From: an uncultured Verrucomicrobiota bacterium
GTDB taxonomy: Bacteria; Verrucomicrobiota; Verrucomicrobiia; Chthoniobacterales; SZAS-18
Length of the DNA: 13,341 nt
Assembly: GCA_937871685.1 (NCBI GenBank)
Contig: CALMOL010000488.1
Span: 1 to 13,341, forward strand
Direction of reading: 5' to 3'
Part shown: piece after piece, positions 1 to 9,976 of the stretch
Layout of the letters: each line of letters starts with the position of its first letter
Numbering within the stretch: position 1 is the stretch's first letter
Program-made: the position numbers and the translations under genes
The notes under the pieces: generated by a model
What the model was told of the DNA's origin: nothing
The model's database searches: none
What the model saw: the letters and a program-made list of their open reading frames with translations, nothing else

Positions 1-30
1 CGCACCGCCCCGCCTCGACAACCCCGGCCG

Positions 31-47
31 CTGCCGCGCGGCGGCAG
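31..47. repeat. Short GC hairpin downstream of the hepT-like gene
   Basis: Bases 31-37 (CTGCCGC) are the exact inverse complement of 41-47 (GCGGCAG), with a 3-base loop. On the minus strand this lies about 93 bases beyond the HepT stop codon. There is no T-run after the stem, so it is not a convincing intrinsic terminator; in DNA this GC-rich it could be chance. The rest of 1-139 shows no supportable gene: the frames that enter from the left edge either stop quickly or run antisense through hepT with biased composition. Confidence 0.25.
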
Positions 48-139
48 GCGTGGGCGAGCGCTTGGGGGGCGGACGCGACCCTCTTCGCGCGGCGCTTGCG
101 CTGGCTTTTGGGCCTGAAAGAAGGAAGATGCTCGGCAGG

Positions 140-511
140 TCAAACGTTCTCCGGCGGATTTGGATCGATGCTCACCGGCAGGAGCGGGGCGACGGCAGCA
201 AGCAGCGGTTCCATGTCCTCGGTGGCAGTCTTCCAAAGCAACTCCACGTCCGTCCGCCAATACTCGTGAATGAAGATGCTGCGCATTCCACTGATGTCGC
301 GCAGCGGGATGCCTGCCGCGACCAAGCTCGCCCGAGTGGATTCGTCCAACCGCTTGGCGGCCTCCGAGATATTGCCCAGCGAGCACAGGACCGCCTTTTG
401 ACGCATCCGATCGCTCTCGAATTGCTTCCAATCGCAGCCGGTCACGAATGACTGCACATCGCGCGCTTCCCGCACGATGTCCAAGAGGAGGTCTTTTCGG
501 TCACGTGCCAT
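140..511 (-). CDS. hepT: HepT-like ribonuclease toxin (MNT/HepT toxin-antitoxin system)
   Basis: Toxin half of an MNT/HepT pair. HepT proteins are HEPN-fold ribonucleases whose active site is an R-x4-H-x-Y motif; the partner MNT protein neutralises them by attaching AMP to the motif tyrosine. In the 123-residue product the motif is intact: R77, H82 and Y84 in the stretch RSIFIHEYWRTD, near the end of the helical domain as usual for the family. The helical N-terminus (MARDRKDLLLDIVREARDV) fits HepT starts. I chose the ATG at 511-509: it overlaps the end of the MNT gene by 11 bases and gives normal family length. A longer in-frame start at 586 would add 25 residues lying wholly inside the MNT gene. 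No Shine-Dalgarno is seen, so translation is probably coupled to MNT. A sample stretch (241-300) is about 55% GC, below the efflux genes, consistent with acquisition. The family is clear; activity is inferred. Confidence 0.85.
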   Translation of the reverse strand: MARDRKDLLLDIVREARDVQSFVTGCDWKQFESDRMRQKAVLCSLGNISEAAKRLDESTRASLVAAGIPLRDISGMRSIFIHEYWRTDVELLWKTATEDMEPLLAAVAPLLPVSIDPNPPENV

Positions 512-872
512 AAACAAGGCGCGCGCCGCCAAGCGCGGAAGCGCTGCGGATGGGATTCTCGCAACGCTCGGCGTTCTTGCGCTCATGGAGGTCCACCTTC
601 ACGCCAACGGCCGCCTCCATTTCCTCGGCCAAGTCGAGCAACCTGCCCACATGGGCAAAGCCGCCGCCCGGCAGATTTGGCGCGTAAACGACGAAAACAT
701 CCAAATCGCTGCCGACGTCCGCCCGACCCGCGGCGACCGAGCCGAAGATTTCCAGCCGGGTGATTTCCGGGTGGCGCTCGCCGATGGCGCGCAGGGCCGC
801 AGCCGCCTGTTCGAAGGGCGGGGGCGCGAACGGAGCAACGGGCAAGGCGGCCGGCATGCGGAAGATTCTCAC
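501..872 (-). CDS. mntA: MNT-domain nucleotidyltransferase antitoxin (partner of HepT)
   Basis: Minimal nucleotidyltransferase of the DNA polymerase beta superfamily, 123 residues. The catalytic signature is complete: G44-S45 followed by S55-D56-L57-D58 (GSVAAGRADVGSDLDVF), and a third acidic residue D94 in VKVDLHE. These are the metal-binding aspartates of the MNT family. In characterised pairs MNT transfers AMP to a tyrosine of HepT and so blocks its RNase activity. The gene precedes hepT and overlaps it by 11 bases, the usual arrangement for a translationally coupled pair. The start is uncertain: GTG at 872-870 gives the longest protein, ATG at 857-855 removes five residues without touching the domain. 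No Shine-Dalgarno is visible at either. The gene lies just past the repeat at 911-1063, so it probably has its own promoter, though none could be identified in 873-910. Confidence 0.85.
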   Translation of the reverse strand: MRIFRMPAALPVAPFAPPPFEQAAAALRAIGERHPEITRLEIFGSVAAGRADVGSDLDVFVVYAPNLPGGGFAHVGRLLDLAEEMEAAVGVKVDLHERKNAERCENPIRSASALGGARLVYGT

Positions 873-910
873 GGCACCGCGGGGACAGCAATCGCGCTGG
901 GTTGTCTTCT

Positions 911-1063
911 GTTGTAGAGGCGGCTCTGTCCGCGAATGCGGACGTGCCGCCTCAATCTTTCTTTGGGGTGGCCGCCGTAGATGAGAATGAAAAAGCAGCG
1001 GCCACCCGGGAAGAATTCCATAGGCGGCACGTCCGCATTCGCGGACAGAGCCGCCTCTACAAC
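911..1063. repeat. BIME/MITE-like palindromic element with two 42-base inverted arms
   Basis: Bases 911-952 and 1022-1063 are perfect inverse complements over 42 bases. Each arm also folds on itself: an outer stem AGGCGGC (918-924) with GCCGCCT (946-952), and an inner stem GTCCGC (928-933) with GCGGAC (938-943), closing on the tetraloop GAAT. The second arm mirrors this at 1022-1056. The 69-base centre contains a further 10-bp stem, GGGTGGCCGC (966-975) with GCGGCCACCC (998-1007). Two self-complementary hairpins in opposite orientation is the layout of bacterial interspersed mosaic elements (paired REP sequences), although full-length arm identity also fits a MITE. It sits 10 bases past the mdtC-like stop codon, filling the space between the efflux operon and the MNT/HepT pair. 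It may protect the 3' end of the operon transcript or help terminate it; no T-run is present. No transposase is encoded nearby. Confidence 0.85.
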
Positions 1064-1073
1064 CCGGCCAACG

Positions 1074-4205
<3,132 letters not shown>

Positions 4206-4225
4206 GGTTAGGGAAAGCGGACGGG

Positions 4226-4663
4226 TCAGGATTTATCCGCTCCATTCGCGGACTTCGGCCCCGGTGATTTTGTGTCCGCGATTCGCACATGCGGATAGGC
4301 GAGGATTTTCCGATCCAACGTCAGCAACGGAACATTTCGGACGCGCGCAGTAGCGACGATGATTTCATCCGCCGGATCACGGTGAAACGGCTTGGGCAAC
4401 TGAGTGGCTTCCACCGCGATCTCCGGTGTCAGTTCCACCAACTCGACGCCCGGACGAAGCAACGCGCCTCGAATCCACTTCAGCGTCGGAAGGGGCAAAT
4501 TCAATCTTCCGATCTGGACAAGTTTCGCCACCTCCCAACAGGAGATGAGGCTGACGTAAAACCCCTCAGACAAATGTTCCCGCAGGTAATCCTGACACGC
4601 GGCCGGCAGCGAGGGATCCATTTGGAACCACCGCACCCAGATATGCGTGTCGAGCAGGGTCAC
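4226..4663 (-). CDS. vapC: PIN-domain ribonuclease toxin, VapC family
   Basis: A 145-residue PIN-domain protein. The acidic catalytic set is complete: D5 in LLDTHIWV, E44 in SCWEVAKL, D96 and D99 in HRDPADEIIVATA, and D117 in LTLDRKI. VapC toxins are Mg-dependent RNases that typically cleave tRNA or rRNA and are held by a co-expressed antitoxin. The GTG start (4663-4661) overlaps the antitoxin stop codon in the 4-base string GTGA, a strong sign of coupled translation. About 15 polar residues follow the PIN fold at the C-terminus. The gene sits between two RND permease genes, all on the minus strand, and its stop is 20 bases before the mdtC-like start. Sample stretches are about 50-57% GC, compared with about 77% in a stretch of mdtC, which supports separate acquisition. 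Family assignment is firm; target RNA is unknown. Confidence 0.9.
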   Translation of the reverse strand: MTLLDTHIWVRWFQMDPSLPAACQDYLREHLSEGFYVSLISCWEVAKLVQIGRLNLPLPTLKWIRGALLRPGVELVELTPEIAVEATQLPKPFHRDPADEIIVATARVRNVPLLTLDRKILAYPHVRIADTKSPGPKSANGADKS

Positions 4664-4884
4664 CGGTAAACCTCCCAGTCTTCCGGCGGCACCGCCGGTT
4701 CGTAAGGATCAATGTAGGTAAACGGCTTGCCAGCCATCGTCTTCCAAAGATCAGCCTCTTCCACGGATGTCTCTGCTCGTGGTTGCACGATGACCTCGAC
4801 GGCTTGACCGGATGGAAACGGAACGTTCGGGATCAAGACGCTGCCGTCCGCGGCGACGGTTGCTTCGGCGTGATGGGCGCTCAT
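4660..4884 (-). CDS. vapB: Antitoxin of the VapC-like PIN toxin
   Basis: A 74-residue protein directly upstream of the PIN toxin, sharing the GTGA overlap. The N-terminal half, with the segments TVAADGSVLIPNVPFPSGQ and VEVIVQ, looks like the small beta-rich AbrB- or AF2212-like fold used by many VapB-type antitoxins for dimerisation and DNA binding. The C-terminal tail is rich in acidic, proline and aromatic residues (PYEPAVPPEDWEVYR) and would be the part that wraps the toxin active site. The ATG at 4884-4882 leaves 35 bases after the upstream permease stop; no Shine-Dalgarno is seen. Antitoxins of this kind commonly repress their own promoter, but no palindromic operator is evident in 4885-4919. 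The role follows mainly from size and position; the exact antitoxin family is uncertain. Confidence 0.78.
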   Translation of the reverse strand: MSAHHAEATVAADGSVLIPNVPFPSGQAVEVIVQPRAETSVEEADLWKTMAGKPFTYIDPYEPAVPPEDWEVYR

Positions 4885-4919
4885 GGTGAAATGATAACGG
4901 AGAAATCCGCGGGCGAAAA

Positions 4920-7900
4920 TTACGCTCCGTTCGTGCCCACCTTGATGAGGCGATGGCGGATTCCAGCCAGTTCGGGCACGGGGCCGGGATCGGGCTTCGG
5001 CTCGTGGTCAGGCTCGTGATCGTGTTCCTCGGCGGGCTTGCCGCGCCACGTGGCGATGCGCAGGCGGAGGCGCTCCATGTAGAGGTAGATCACCGGCGTG
5101 GTGTAGAGCGTGAGGAACTGCGAGAGGATCAGGCCGCCCACGATGGAAACGCCCAGCGGCCGGCGCAGCTCGGACCCGGTGCCGTTTTCCAAGGCGAGGG
5201 GCAGCGCGCCGAGCAGGGCGGCGGCGGTGGTCATCATGATCGGGCGGAAGCGCAGCAGGCACGCCTGGTAGATGGATTCCTCGGGGGCCATGCCCTGCTC
5301 GCGCTCGGCGTCGAGGGCGAAGTCGATCATCATGATCGCGTTCTTCTTCACGATGCCGATGAGCAGGATGATGCCGATCAGCGCGACGAGGGAGAAGTCG
5401 ATCCCGCAGATCATCAGCGCGAGCAGCGCGCCCACGCCGGCCGAGGGGAGCGTGGAAAGGATGGTGATCGGGTGGATGTAGCTCTCGTAGAGCACGCCGA
5501 GCACGATGTAGATCACCACGATCGCCGCGAGGATCAGCCACGGCTGCGAGGCGAGCGAGGAGCGGAATTCGGCCGCCGAGCCGGAGAAGGCCGTCGCCAC
5601 GGATTCGGGCAGGCCGATCTCCTTTTCAGCCTGCTGAATCGCCGGCAACGCATCGGAAAGGGAGCGGTTGGGGGCGAGGTTGAAGGAAAGCGTGACCGAG
5701 GGGAACTGCGCCGCGTGGTAGATGGCCAGCGGCGCGTTGGTCAGACGCATCGTGGCGAAGGCGGAGAAGGGCACCAGCGAGCCCGCGGCGATGGACGTCG
5801 TGCTCGTGGACGTGGGACCGGCCGCGGCCGGCGCGCCGGTGGAGCCGGTGCTGGTGGGCTGAGATCCCGCGGGCGTGGCCTTCACGTAGATCTTGTCCAG
5901 CACGTCGGGCGAGGTGCGGAACTGCGGCTCGGCCTCGAGGATCACGCGGAACTGGTTGAGCTGCGTGAAGATCGTCGAGACCTGCCGCTGGCCGAAGGCG
6001 TCGTAGAGCGCGTCGTCGATCGACTGCATCGCCACGCCAAGGCGCGAGGCCTTCTCGCGGTCCACGTCGATGGAAAGCTGGAGGCCGCCGCTCTGCTGGT
6101 CGCTGGCCACGTCGGCGAGCTCGGGGCGGTCGCGGAGCTTGGCGAGGAGCTTGGGGGCCCACTCGTTCAGTTCGGCGGCATCGGCGTCCTGAAGCACATA
6201 TTGGAACTGCGTGCGCGACACGCGCGTGTCGATTTGCAGGTCCTGCACGGCCTGGAGGAAGAGCGAGATGCCTTCCACGCCTTGCGTGGCCTCGCGCAGT
6301 CGGACGGCGATCACATCAGCCTTGGCGGAGCGCTTCGCCAGCGGCTTGAGGACAATCTGGAGGCGACCGGCGTTTACCGTCGAGTTCGCCGAGCCGCCCG
6401 CGCCCACGGCGGAGGCGACGGCGGCCACGTCGGGATCCTGGCGGATGATGTCGGAGACGCGGCGCTGGCGCTCCACCATCGCGCGGAAGGAGATGTTCTG
6501 CGCGGCGTCGGTGACGCCGAGGATCATGCCGGTGTCCTGCTGCGGGAGCAGGCCCTTCGGGATGATCACGTAGAGGAGGAGCGTCGCCACGAGCGTGGCC
6601 GCCGAGATGAGCAGCGTGAAGAACTGGTGGCGCAGGACCCACTTCAGACCGTGCTCATACCAGCGGAGCATCCCTTCGAGGAAGCGCTCGGTGGCCTGGA
6701 GGAAGCGACCGGGCTTCTTGTGCTCGTCCTCGGGCTTGAGGAGCTTGGCGCACATCATCGGCGTGAGCGTCAGGGAGATGAGCGCCGAGACCACCACGGC
6801 CACGCTGAGCACGATGGCGAACTCGCGGAACAACCGCCCCACGATGCCGGTCATGAACAAGAGCGGAATGAACACCGCGATGAGCGACACGCTGAGCGAC
6901 ACCACCGTGAAGCCGATCTCCGAGGCGCCCTTGAGCGAGGCTTCGAGCGGCTTCTCGCCCATCTCGATGTGGCGCACGATGTTCTCGATCATCACGATGG
7001 CGTCATCGACCACGAAGCCTGTGGAGATGGTCAGCGCCATCAGCGAAAGGTTATCGAGCGAGAACCCGGCCAGATACATCACGCCGAAGGTGCCGATGAG
7101 CGAGAGCGGCAGCGCCACCGAGGGGATGACCGTGGCCCACAGCTTCCGCAGGAAGACGAACATCACGGCAACCACGAGCACCACGGTGAGCGCGAGGGTG
7201 AACTGCACGTCGTGGACGGACGCGCGGATCGTCTCGGTGCGATCGGCGAGGATGCGGACCTTCACCGCGGGCGGGATGGTAGAGGTAAGCTTGGGGAGCA
7301 ACTCTTTGATGCGGTCGGTCGTCTCGATGATGTTCGCGCCGGGCTGGCGCTGGATGTCGAGGAGCACGGCCGGCCGGTCGGTGCGCGCGGTGCCGACCCA
7401 GGCGGCGAGCTGGTCGTTCTCCACCGAGTCGATCACCTGGCCGATGTCCGACATGCGCACGGGCGCGCCGTTCTTGTAGGCGATGATGAGGTCGCGGTAG
7501 GCCGAGGCGGAGGCGAGCTGGTCGTTCGAACCGATGGTGAAGGACTGGCGCGTGCCATCGAAGGAGCCCTTGGGCGCGTTGACGTTGGCCTGCGTGATGA
7601 GGTTGCGGACGTCCGCCAGCGAGAGGCCGATGGAGGCGGCAGCGGCGGGATTCACCTGCACGCGCACCGCGGGCTTTTGCCGGCCCTGGATCGTGACGAG
7701 GCCGACGCCGGTGACCTCGGAGAGTTTTTGCGCGAGGAGGGTGTCGGCGAAGTCGTTGACCTTATCCAAGGGCAGCGATTCCGAGGTGATCTCGAGCGTG
7801 AGGATCGGAGTGTCGGCCGGGTTGACCTTGTTGTAGGTCGGCGGGTTCGGCAGGCGTGGGAGCACGCCGCCGGCGGCGTTGATGGCGGCCTGCACGTCCT

Positions 7901-8216
7901 GCGCGGCCACATCGATGTTCCGGTCGAGGTTGAATTGCAGCGTGATGGACGTGGCCCCGAAGGTCGAGGTCGAGTTCATCGAGGCCAGCCCGGCGATCTG
8001 GCCAAACTGCCGCTCCAACGGCGCGGTGACGGTGGACGCAACCACGTCCGGCGACGCGCCCGGATACTGCGCCGAGACCTGCACCGTGGGGAAGTCCACC
8101 GCCGGCAGGGCCGAGATCGGGAGGAGCTTGTAGCCGAGCGCCCCGAGGAGCACCACGCCCACCATGAGCAGCGAGGTGGCGACGGGACGGCGGATGAACG
8201 GCTCGGAAATGTTCAC
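4920..8216 (-). CDS. mdtB: RND efflux permease, first subunit (MdtB/AcrB type)
   Basis: Inner-membrane proton/drug antiporter of the HAE1 RND family, 1098 residues, slightly longer than the usual 1030-1050. It opens with NISEPFIRRPVATSLL (TM1), has the proton-relay pair D404-D405 in GFVVDDAIVMIEN, and the IVKKNAIMMIDFAL segment in the second membrane half. Two features account for the extra length. One is a low-complexity Ser/Thr/Ala/Pro/Gly stretch at about residues 781-811, in a periplasmic subdomain where the paralogue at 1074-4205 has only a short turn. The other is a hydrophilic C-terminal tail after the last membrane helix, with repeated His-Glu/Asp-Pro units (HDHEPDHEPKPDPG). The start is a GTG (8216-8214) in the exact position of the paralogue's ATG, without a visible Shine-Dalgarno. 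It would form a mixed pump with the second permease and the adaptor at 8469-9812. Confidence 0.93.
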   Translation of the reverse strand: MNISEPFIRRPVATSLLMVGVVLLGALGYKLLPISALPAVDFPTVQVSAQYPGASPDVVASTVTAPLERQFGQIAGLASMNSTSTFGATSITLQFNLDRNIDVAAQDVQAAINAAGGVLPRLPNPPTYNKVNPADTPILTLEITSESLPLDKVNDFADTLLAQKLSEVTGVGLVTIQGRQKPAVRVQVNPAAAASIGLSLADVRNLITQANVNAPKGSFDGTRQSFTIGSNDQLASASAYRDLIIAYKNGAPVRMSDIGQVIDSVENDQLAAWVGTARTDRPAVLLDIQRQPGANIIETTDRIKELLPKLTSTIPPAVKVRILADRTETIRASVHDVQFTLALTVVLVVAVMFVFLRKLWATVIPSVALPLSLIGTFGVMYLAGFSLDNLSLMALTISTGFVVDDAIVMIENIVRHIEMGEKPLEASLKGASEIGFTVVSLSVSLIAVFIPLLFMTGIVGRLFREFAIVLSVAVVVSALISLTLTPMMCAKLLKPEDEHKKPGRFLQATERFLEGMLRWYEHGLKWVLRHQFFTLLISAATLVATLLLYVIIPKGLLPQQDTGMILGVTDAAQNISFRAMVERQRRVSDIIRQDPDVAAVASAVGAGGSANSTVNAGRLQIVLKPLAKRSAKADVIAVRLREATQGVEGISLFLQAVQDLQIDTRVSRTQFQYVLQDADAAELNEWAPKLLAKLRDRPELADVASDQQSGGLQLSIDVDREKASRLGVAMQSIDDALYDAFGQRQVSTIFTQLNQFRVILEAEPQFRTSPDVLDKIYVKATPAGSQPTSTGSTGAPAAAGPTSTSTTSIAAGSLVPFSAFATMRLTNAPLAIYHAAQFPSVTLSFNLAPNRSLSDALPAIQQAEKEIGLPESVATAFSGSAAEFRSSLASQPWLILAAIVVIYIVLGVLYESYIHPITILSTLPSAGVGALLALMICGIDFSLVALIGIILLIGIVKKNAIMMIDFALDAEREQGMAPEESIYQACLLRFRPIMMTTAAALLGALPLALENGTGSELRRPLGVSIVGGLILSQFLTLYTTPVIYLYMERLRLRIATWRGKPAEEHDHEPDHEPKPDPGPVPELAGIRHRLIKVGTNGA

Positions 8217-8230
8217 GACGGAAAAAACTT

Positions 8231-8450
8231 AACCACAGAGGACACAGAGATCACAGAGGACTGAGGAGGAGGCAAAAGGGGTGTCGGTGAGGAGGTAGCG
8301 AATCGATCAGCACGCAGGCTGAAGAGTCACCATGAAGGACACGAAGAGCACGAAAGAGAGGTTTTGAGTTTTGAAGCCCCTTCGTGTTCTTCGTGGTTCA
8401 ACATCCCGTTCTTCTCCTCGGTCCTCGGCAATCTCTGTGTCCTCTGTGGT
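8231..8450. repeat. Outer inverted repeat of CACAGAGGA-type 9-mers inside the efflux operon
   Basis: Bases 8232-8251 and 8431-8450 are perfect 20-base inverse complements (ACCACAGAGGACACAGAGAT on the left). Homology continues inward at about 15 of the next 20 positions, giving imperfect 40-base arms at 8232-8271 and 8411-8450. The arm is itself a run of degenerate 9-mers of the form NCACAGAGG. The element fills the 252-base gap between the adaptor stop and the first permease start, so the operon transcript must read through it or be restarted after it. From memory, such 9-mer repeats are scattered intergenically in several environmental phyla, including Verrucomicrobiota; I could not check this. 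No gene is evident in the gap. Confidence 0.8.
8331..8397. repeat. Inner inverted repeat of CACGAAGAG-type 9-mers
   Basis: Nested in the loop of the outer repeat. CACGAAGAGCACGAA (8340-8354) pairs with TTCGTGTTCTTCGTG (8381-8395) at 14 of 15 positions. The left side extends as a 9-base-period run from CATGAAGGA at 8331. The sequence differs from the outer CACAGAGGA family but shares its 9-base period, so two related repeat families lie in mirror arrangement around one centre near 8341-8367. Confidence 0.7.
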
Positions 8451-8468
8451 GAAACATCGGTCTTAGGA

Positions 8469-9812
8469 TTAGGAGGCCGGCGACTTGTTGGGCTCGGGGG
8501 TGCCCCCGCCCTCGCGGGAGCGGCGGCCGCGGCGCTGGGTGCCCTCGGAAGTTCCCTCGCCGGGCGAGGCTTTTTTCTCTTCGCCCTCGGGCTTCATGCC
8601 CGGCTCGCCGGGCTTGCCGCCATCGCCGGTAGGTTTGCCGCCTTGGCGGGGCGCGCCGGAAATCTCTACCTTGCCGCCGGGCTGGAGCTTGTATTGACCG
8701 TCCACGACGACGCGCTCGCCCTCATTGAGGCCCTTGTCCACGAGCGCCATGCCGTCCTCGGTCTGCGCCACGCTCACGGGGCGCATCTCGGCGGTCAGGT
8801 CGGGCTTGATGACGTAGGCGTAGGAGCCCTGCGGGCCGCGCTGGATCACGTTCGCCGGCACGATGAGGCCGCCCTTTTTCACGTCCACGAGCAGGCGTGC
8901 GTTGATGAACTGGCCCGGCCACAGGCGGAGGTCCTCGTTGGCGAAGGTCGCCTTGAGGCGAATGGTGCCGGTGGTCTGGTCGATCTGGTTGTCCACTACG
9001 GTGAGGGTGCCCTCGGCCAGGGAGGCGGTGTTGGCGCGGTCGAGCGCCACGACCTTCACCGGCTCGTCCGGCGCGGCGGCCTGGCGGTCGCGGATGGCGC
9101 GCAAGTTCGCTTCCGGCAGCGTGAAGACGACCGAGACGGGCTTGAGCTGGGTGATCACCACGATGCCGGTCTGGTCGCTGGCCCGCACCACGTTGCCCGC
9201 GTCCACGAGGCGCACCCCGGTGCGTCCGTCGATGGGCGCGATGACCCGCGTGTAGTCGAGCTGGACCTTCGCGGCGTCCAGCGCGCCCTGGTCGGCCTGG
9301 ACCTGGGCGGCGAGTTGGTCGGCTTGGTATTTGGAAGTGTCAAAAGTCTGCTGGTCGAGGACCCGCTTTTGGATGAGGTCCGTGTTTCGCGCGAGCACGG
9401 CGCGCGCGTTGGCGAGCAGCGCCTCGTCCTGCTTCTTCTTGGCCTCGGCCTGAGTGACCGCGGCTTGGAGCGGGCGCGCATCGATCACGGCGAGGAGGTC
9501 GCCGGCCTTCACATCCTGGCCCTCGGTGAAGGCGATTTTCTGGATCTCGCCGTCCACGCGGGCGCGCATGGTGACGGTGTTGAAGGCCTGCACGGTGCCG
9601 ATGCCGTCGAGCCACACGGGCACGTCCTGCTTCTTCACCTCGCCCGCCACCACCGGCACCGGGCCGCCGCCGAAGGAGCCGCGGCCTTGTCGGCCAGGCG
9701 CTCCTCCCGAGCCGGACGCGGCGCTACTCCGCCGGGCGACAAACCACCATCCGCCCACCGCAACGAGAGCAACGAGCAGGATCCAGAAAATGATTCGGCG
9801 TTTGGGGCGCAT
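8469..9812 (-). CDS. mdtA: RND efflux periplasmic adaptor (membrane fusion protein, MdtA/HlyD-like)
   Basis: Periplasmic adaptor that links the RND permeases to an outer-membrane channel; 447 residues. Residues 7-26 form one hydrophobic N-terminal anchor (IIFWILLVALVAVGGWWFVA) with no lipobox cysteine, so it is membrane-anchored, not a lipoprotein. A Gly/Ser-rich linker (about 30-50) follows. Then come the barrel-sandwich half-motif (RARVDGEIQKIAFTEGQDV), a helical hairpin rich in Ala/Gln/Lys (about 115-185), the second half-motif (IAPIDGRTGVRLVDAGNVV), and beta-barrel and membrane-proximal domains to about 384. The last 63 residues are a low-complexity Gly/Pro/Lys/Glu/Arg tail. It is the first gene of the operon, 252 bases ahead of the first permease. 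The ATG at 9812-9810 is preceded by no Shine-Dalgarno. No regulator gene is adjacent. Confidence 0.92.
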   Translation of the reverse strand: MRPKRRIIFWILLVALVAVGGWWFVARRSSAASGSGGAPGRQGRGSFGGGPVPVVAGEVKKQDVPVWLDGIGTVQAFNTVTMRARVDGEIQKIAFTEGQDVKAGDLLAVIDARPLQAAVTQAEAKKKQDEALLANARAVLARNTDLIQKRVLDQQTFDTSKYQADQLAAQVQADQGALDAAKVQLDYTRVIAPIDGRTGVRLVDAGNVVRASDQTGIVVITQLKPVSVVFTLPEANLRAIRDRQAAAPDEPVKVVALDRANTASLAEGTLTVVDNQIDQTTGTIRLKATFANEDLRLWPGQFINARLLVDVKKGGLIVPANVIQRGPQGSYAYVIKPDLTAEMRPVSVAQTEDGMALVDKGLNEGERVVVDGQYKLQPGGKVEISGAPRQGGKPTGDGGKPGEPGMKPEGEEKKASPGEGTSEGTQRRGRRSREGGGTPEPNKSPAS

Positions 9813-9826
9813 CAGAGGAAGGATGA

Positions 9827-9841
9827 GACCCGCGCGGGGTC
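9827..9841. promoter_or_regulatory. Small palindrome upstream of mdtA (possible operator)
   Basis: GACCC (9827-9831) and GGGTC (9837-9841) form a 15-base palindrome with a GCGCG centre. It lies 14 bases upstream of the adaptor start, in the 164-base divergent region between mdtA (minus) and the small membrane gene (plus). It could be a repressor operator or a 5' leader hairpin. No convincing -35/-10 pair was found on either strand of 9813-9976, so this is only a candidate. Confidence 0.3.
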
Positions 9842-9976
9842 CTTTCGGCTACGCATCGCAGGCCAACGCGCAACTCTGGCAGGGTTTCCCGCGACATGAC
9901 ATTGCTTTCCGCGGACGCGCCCTCCGGCGTTGCGGCGCGGGGCTTGCTGTGCGAAAGGCTGCGGCCCTCGCTCATC

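Noticed and set aside
1..139. Possible C-terminal end of a gene entering from the left edge on the plus strand
   Set aside because: One frame gives a protein-like stretch, but it has no stop until about 270, inside the hepT-like gene; no motif supports it.
4885..4919. Operator or promoter for the VapB-like gene
   Set aside because: No palindrome or -10/-35 pair could be seen in this 35-base spacer; a promoter might lie inside the end of mdtB but cannot be shown.
4953..8264. A 1103-codon open frame on the plus strand opposite the mdtB-like gene
   Set aside because: Its translation is dominated by Arg, Gly, His, Asp and Glu with no domain or hydrophobic core; it is the complementary-frame shadow of a GC-rich RND gene whose product is clearly recognisable.
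8231..8450. CRISPR array
   Set aside because: The units are contiguous 9-mers without spacers and occur in inverted orientation.
8364..9899. A 511-codon plus-strand open frame opposite mdtA
   Set aside because: Runs through a repeat and then antisense to a clear adaptor gene; low-complexity Leu/Gly/Ala/His/Arg product.
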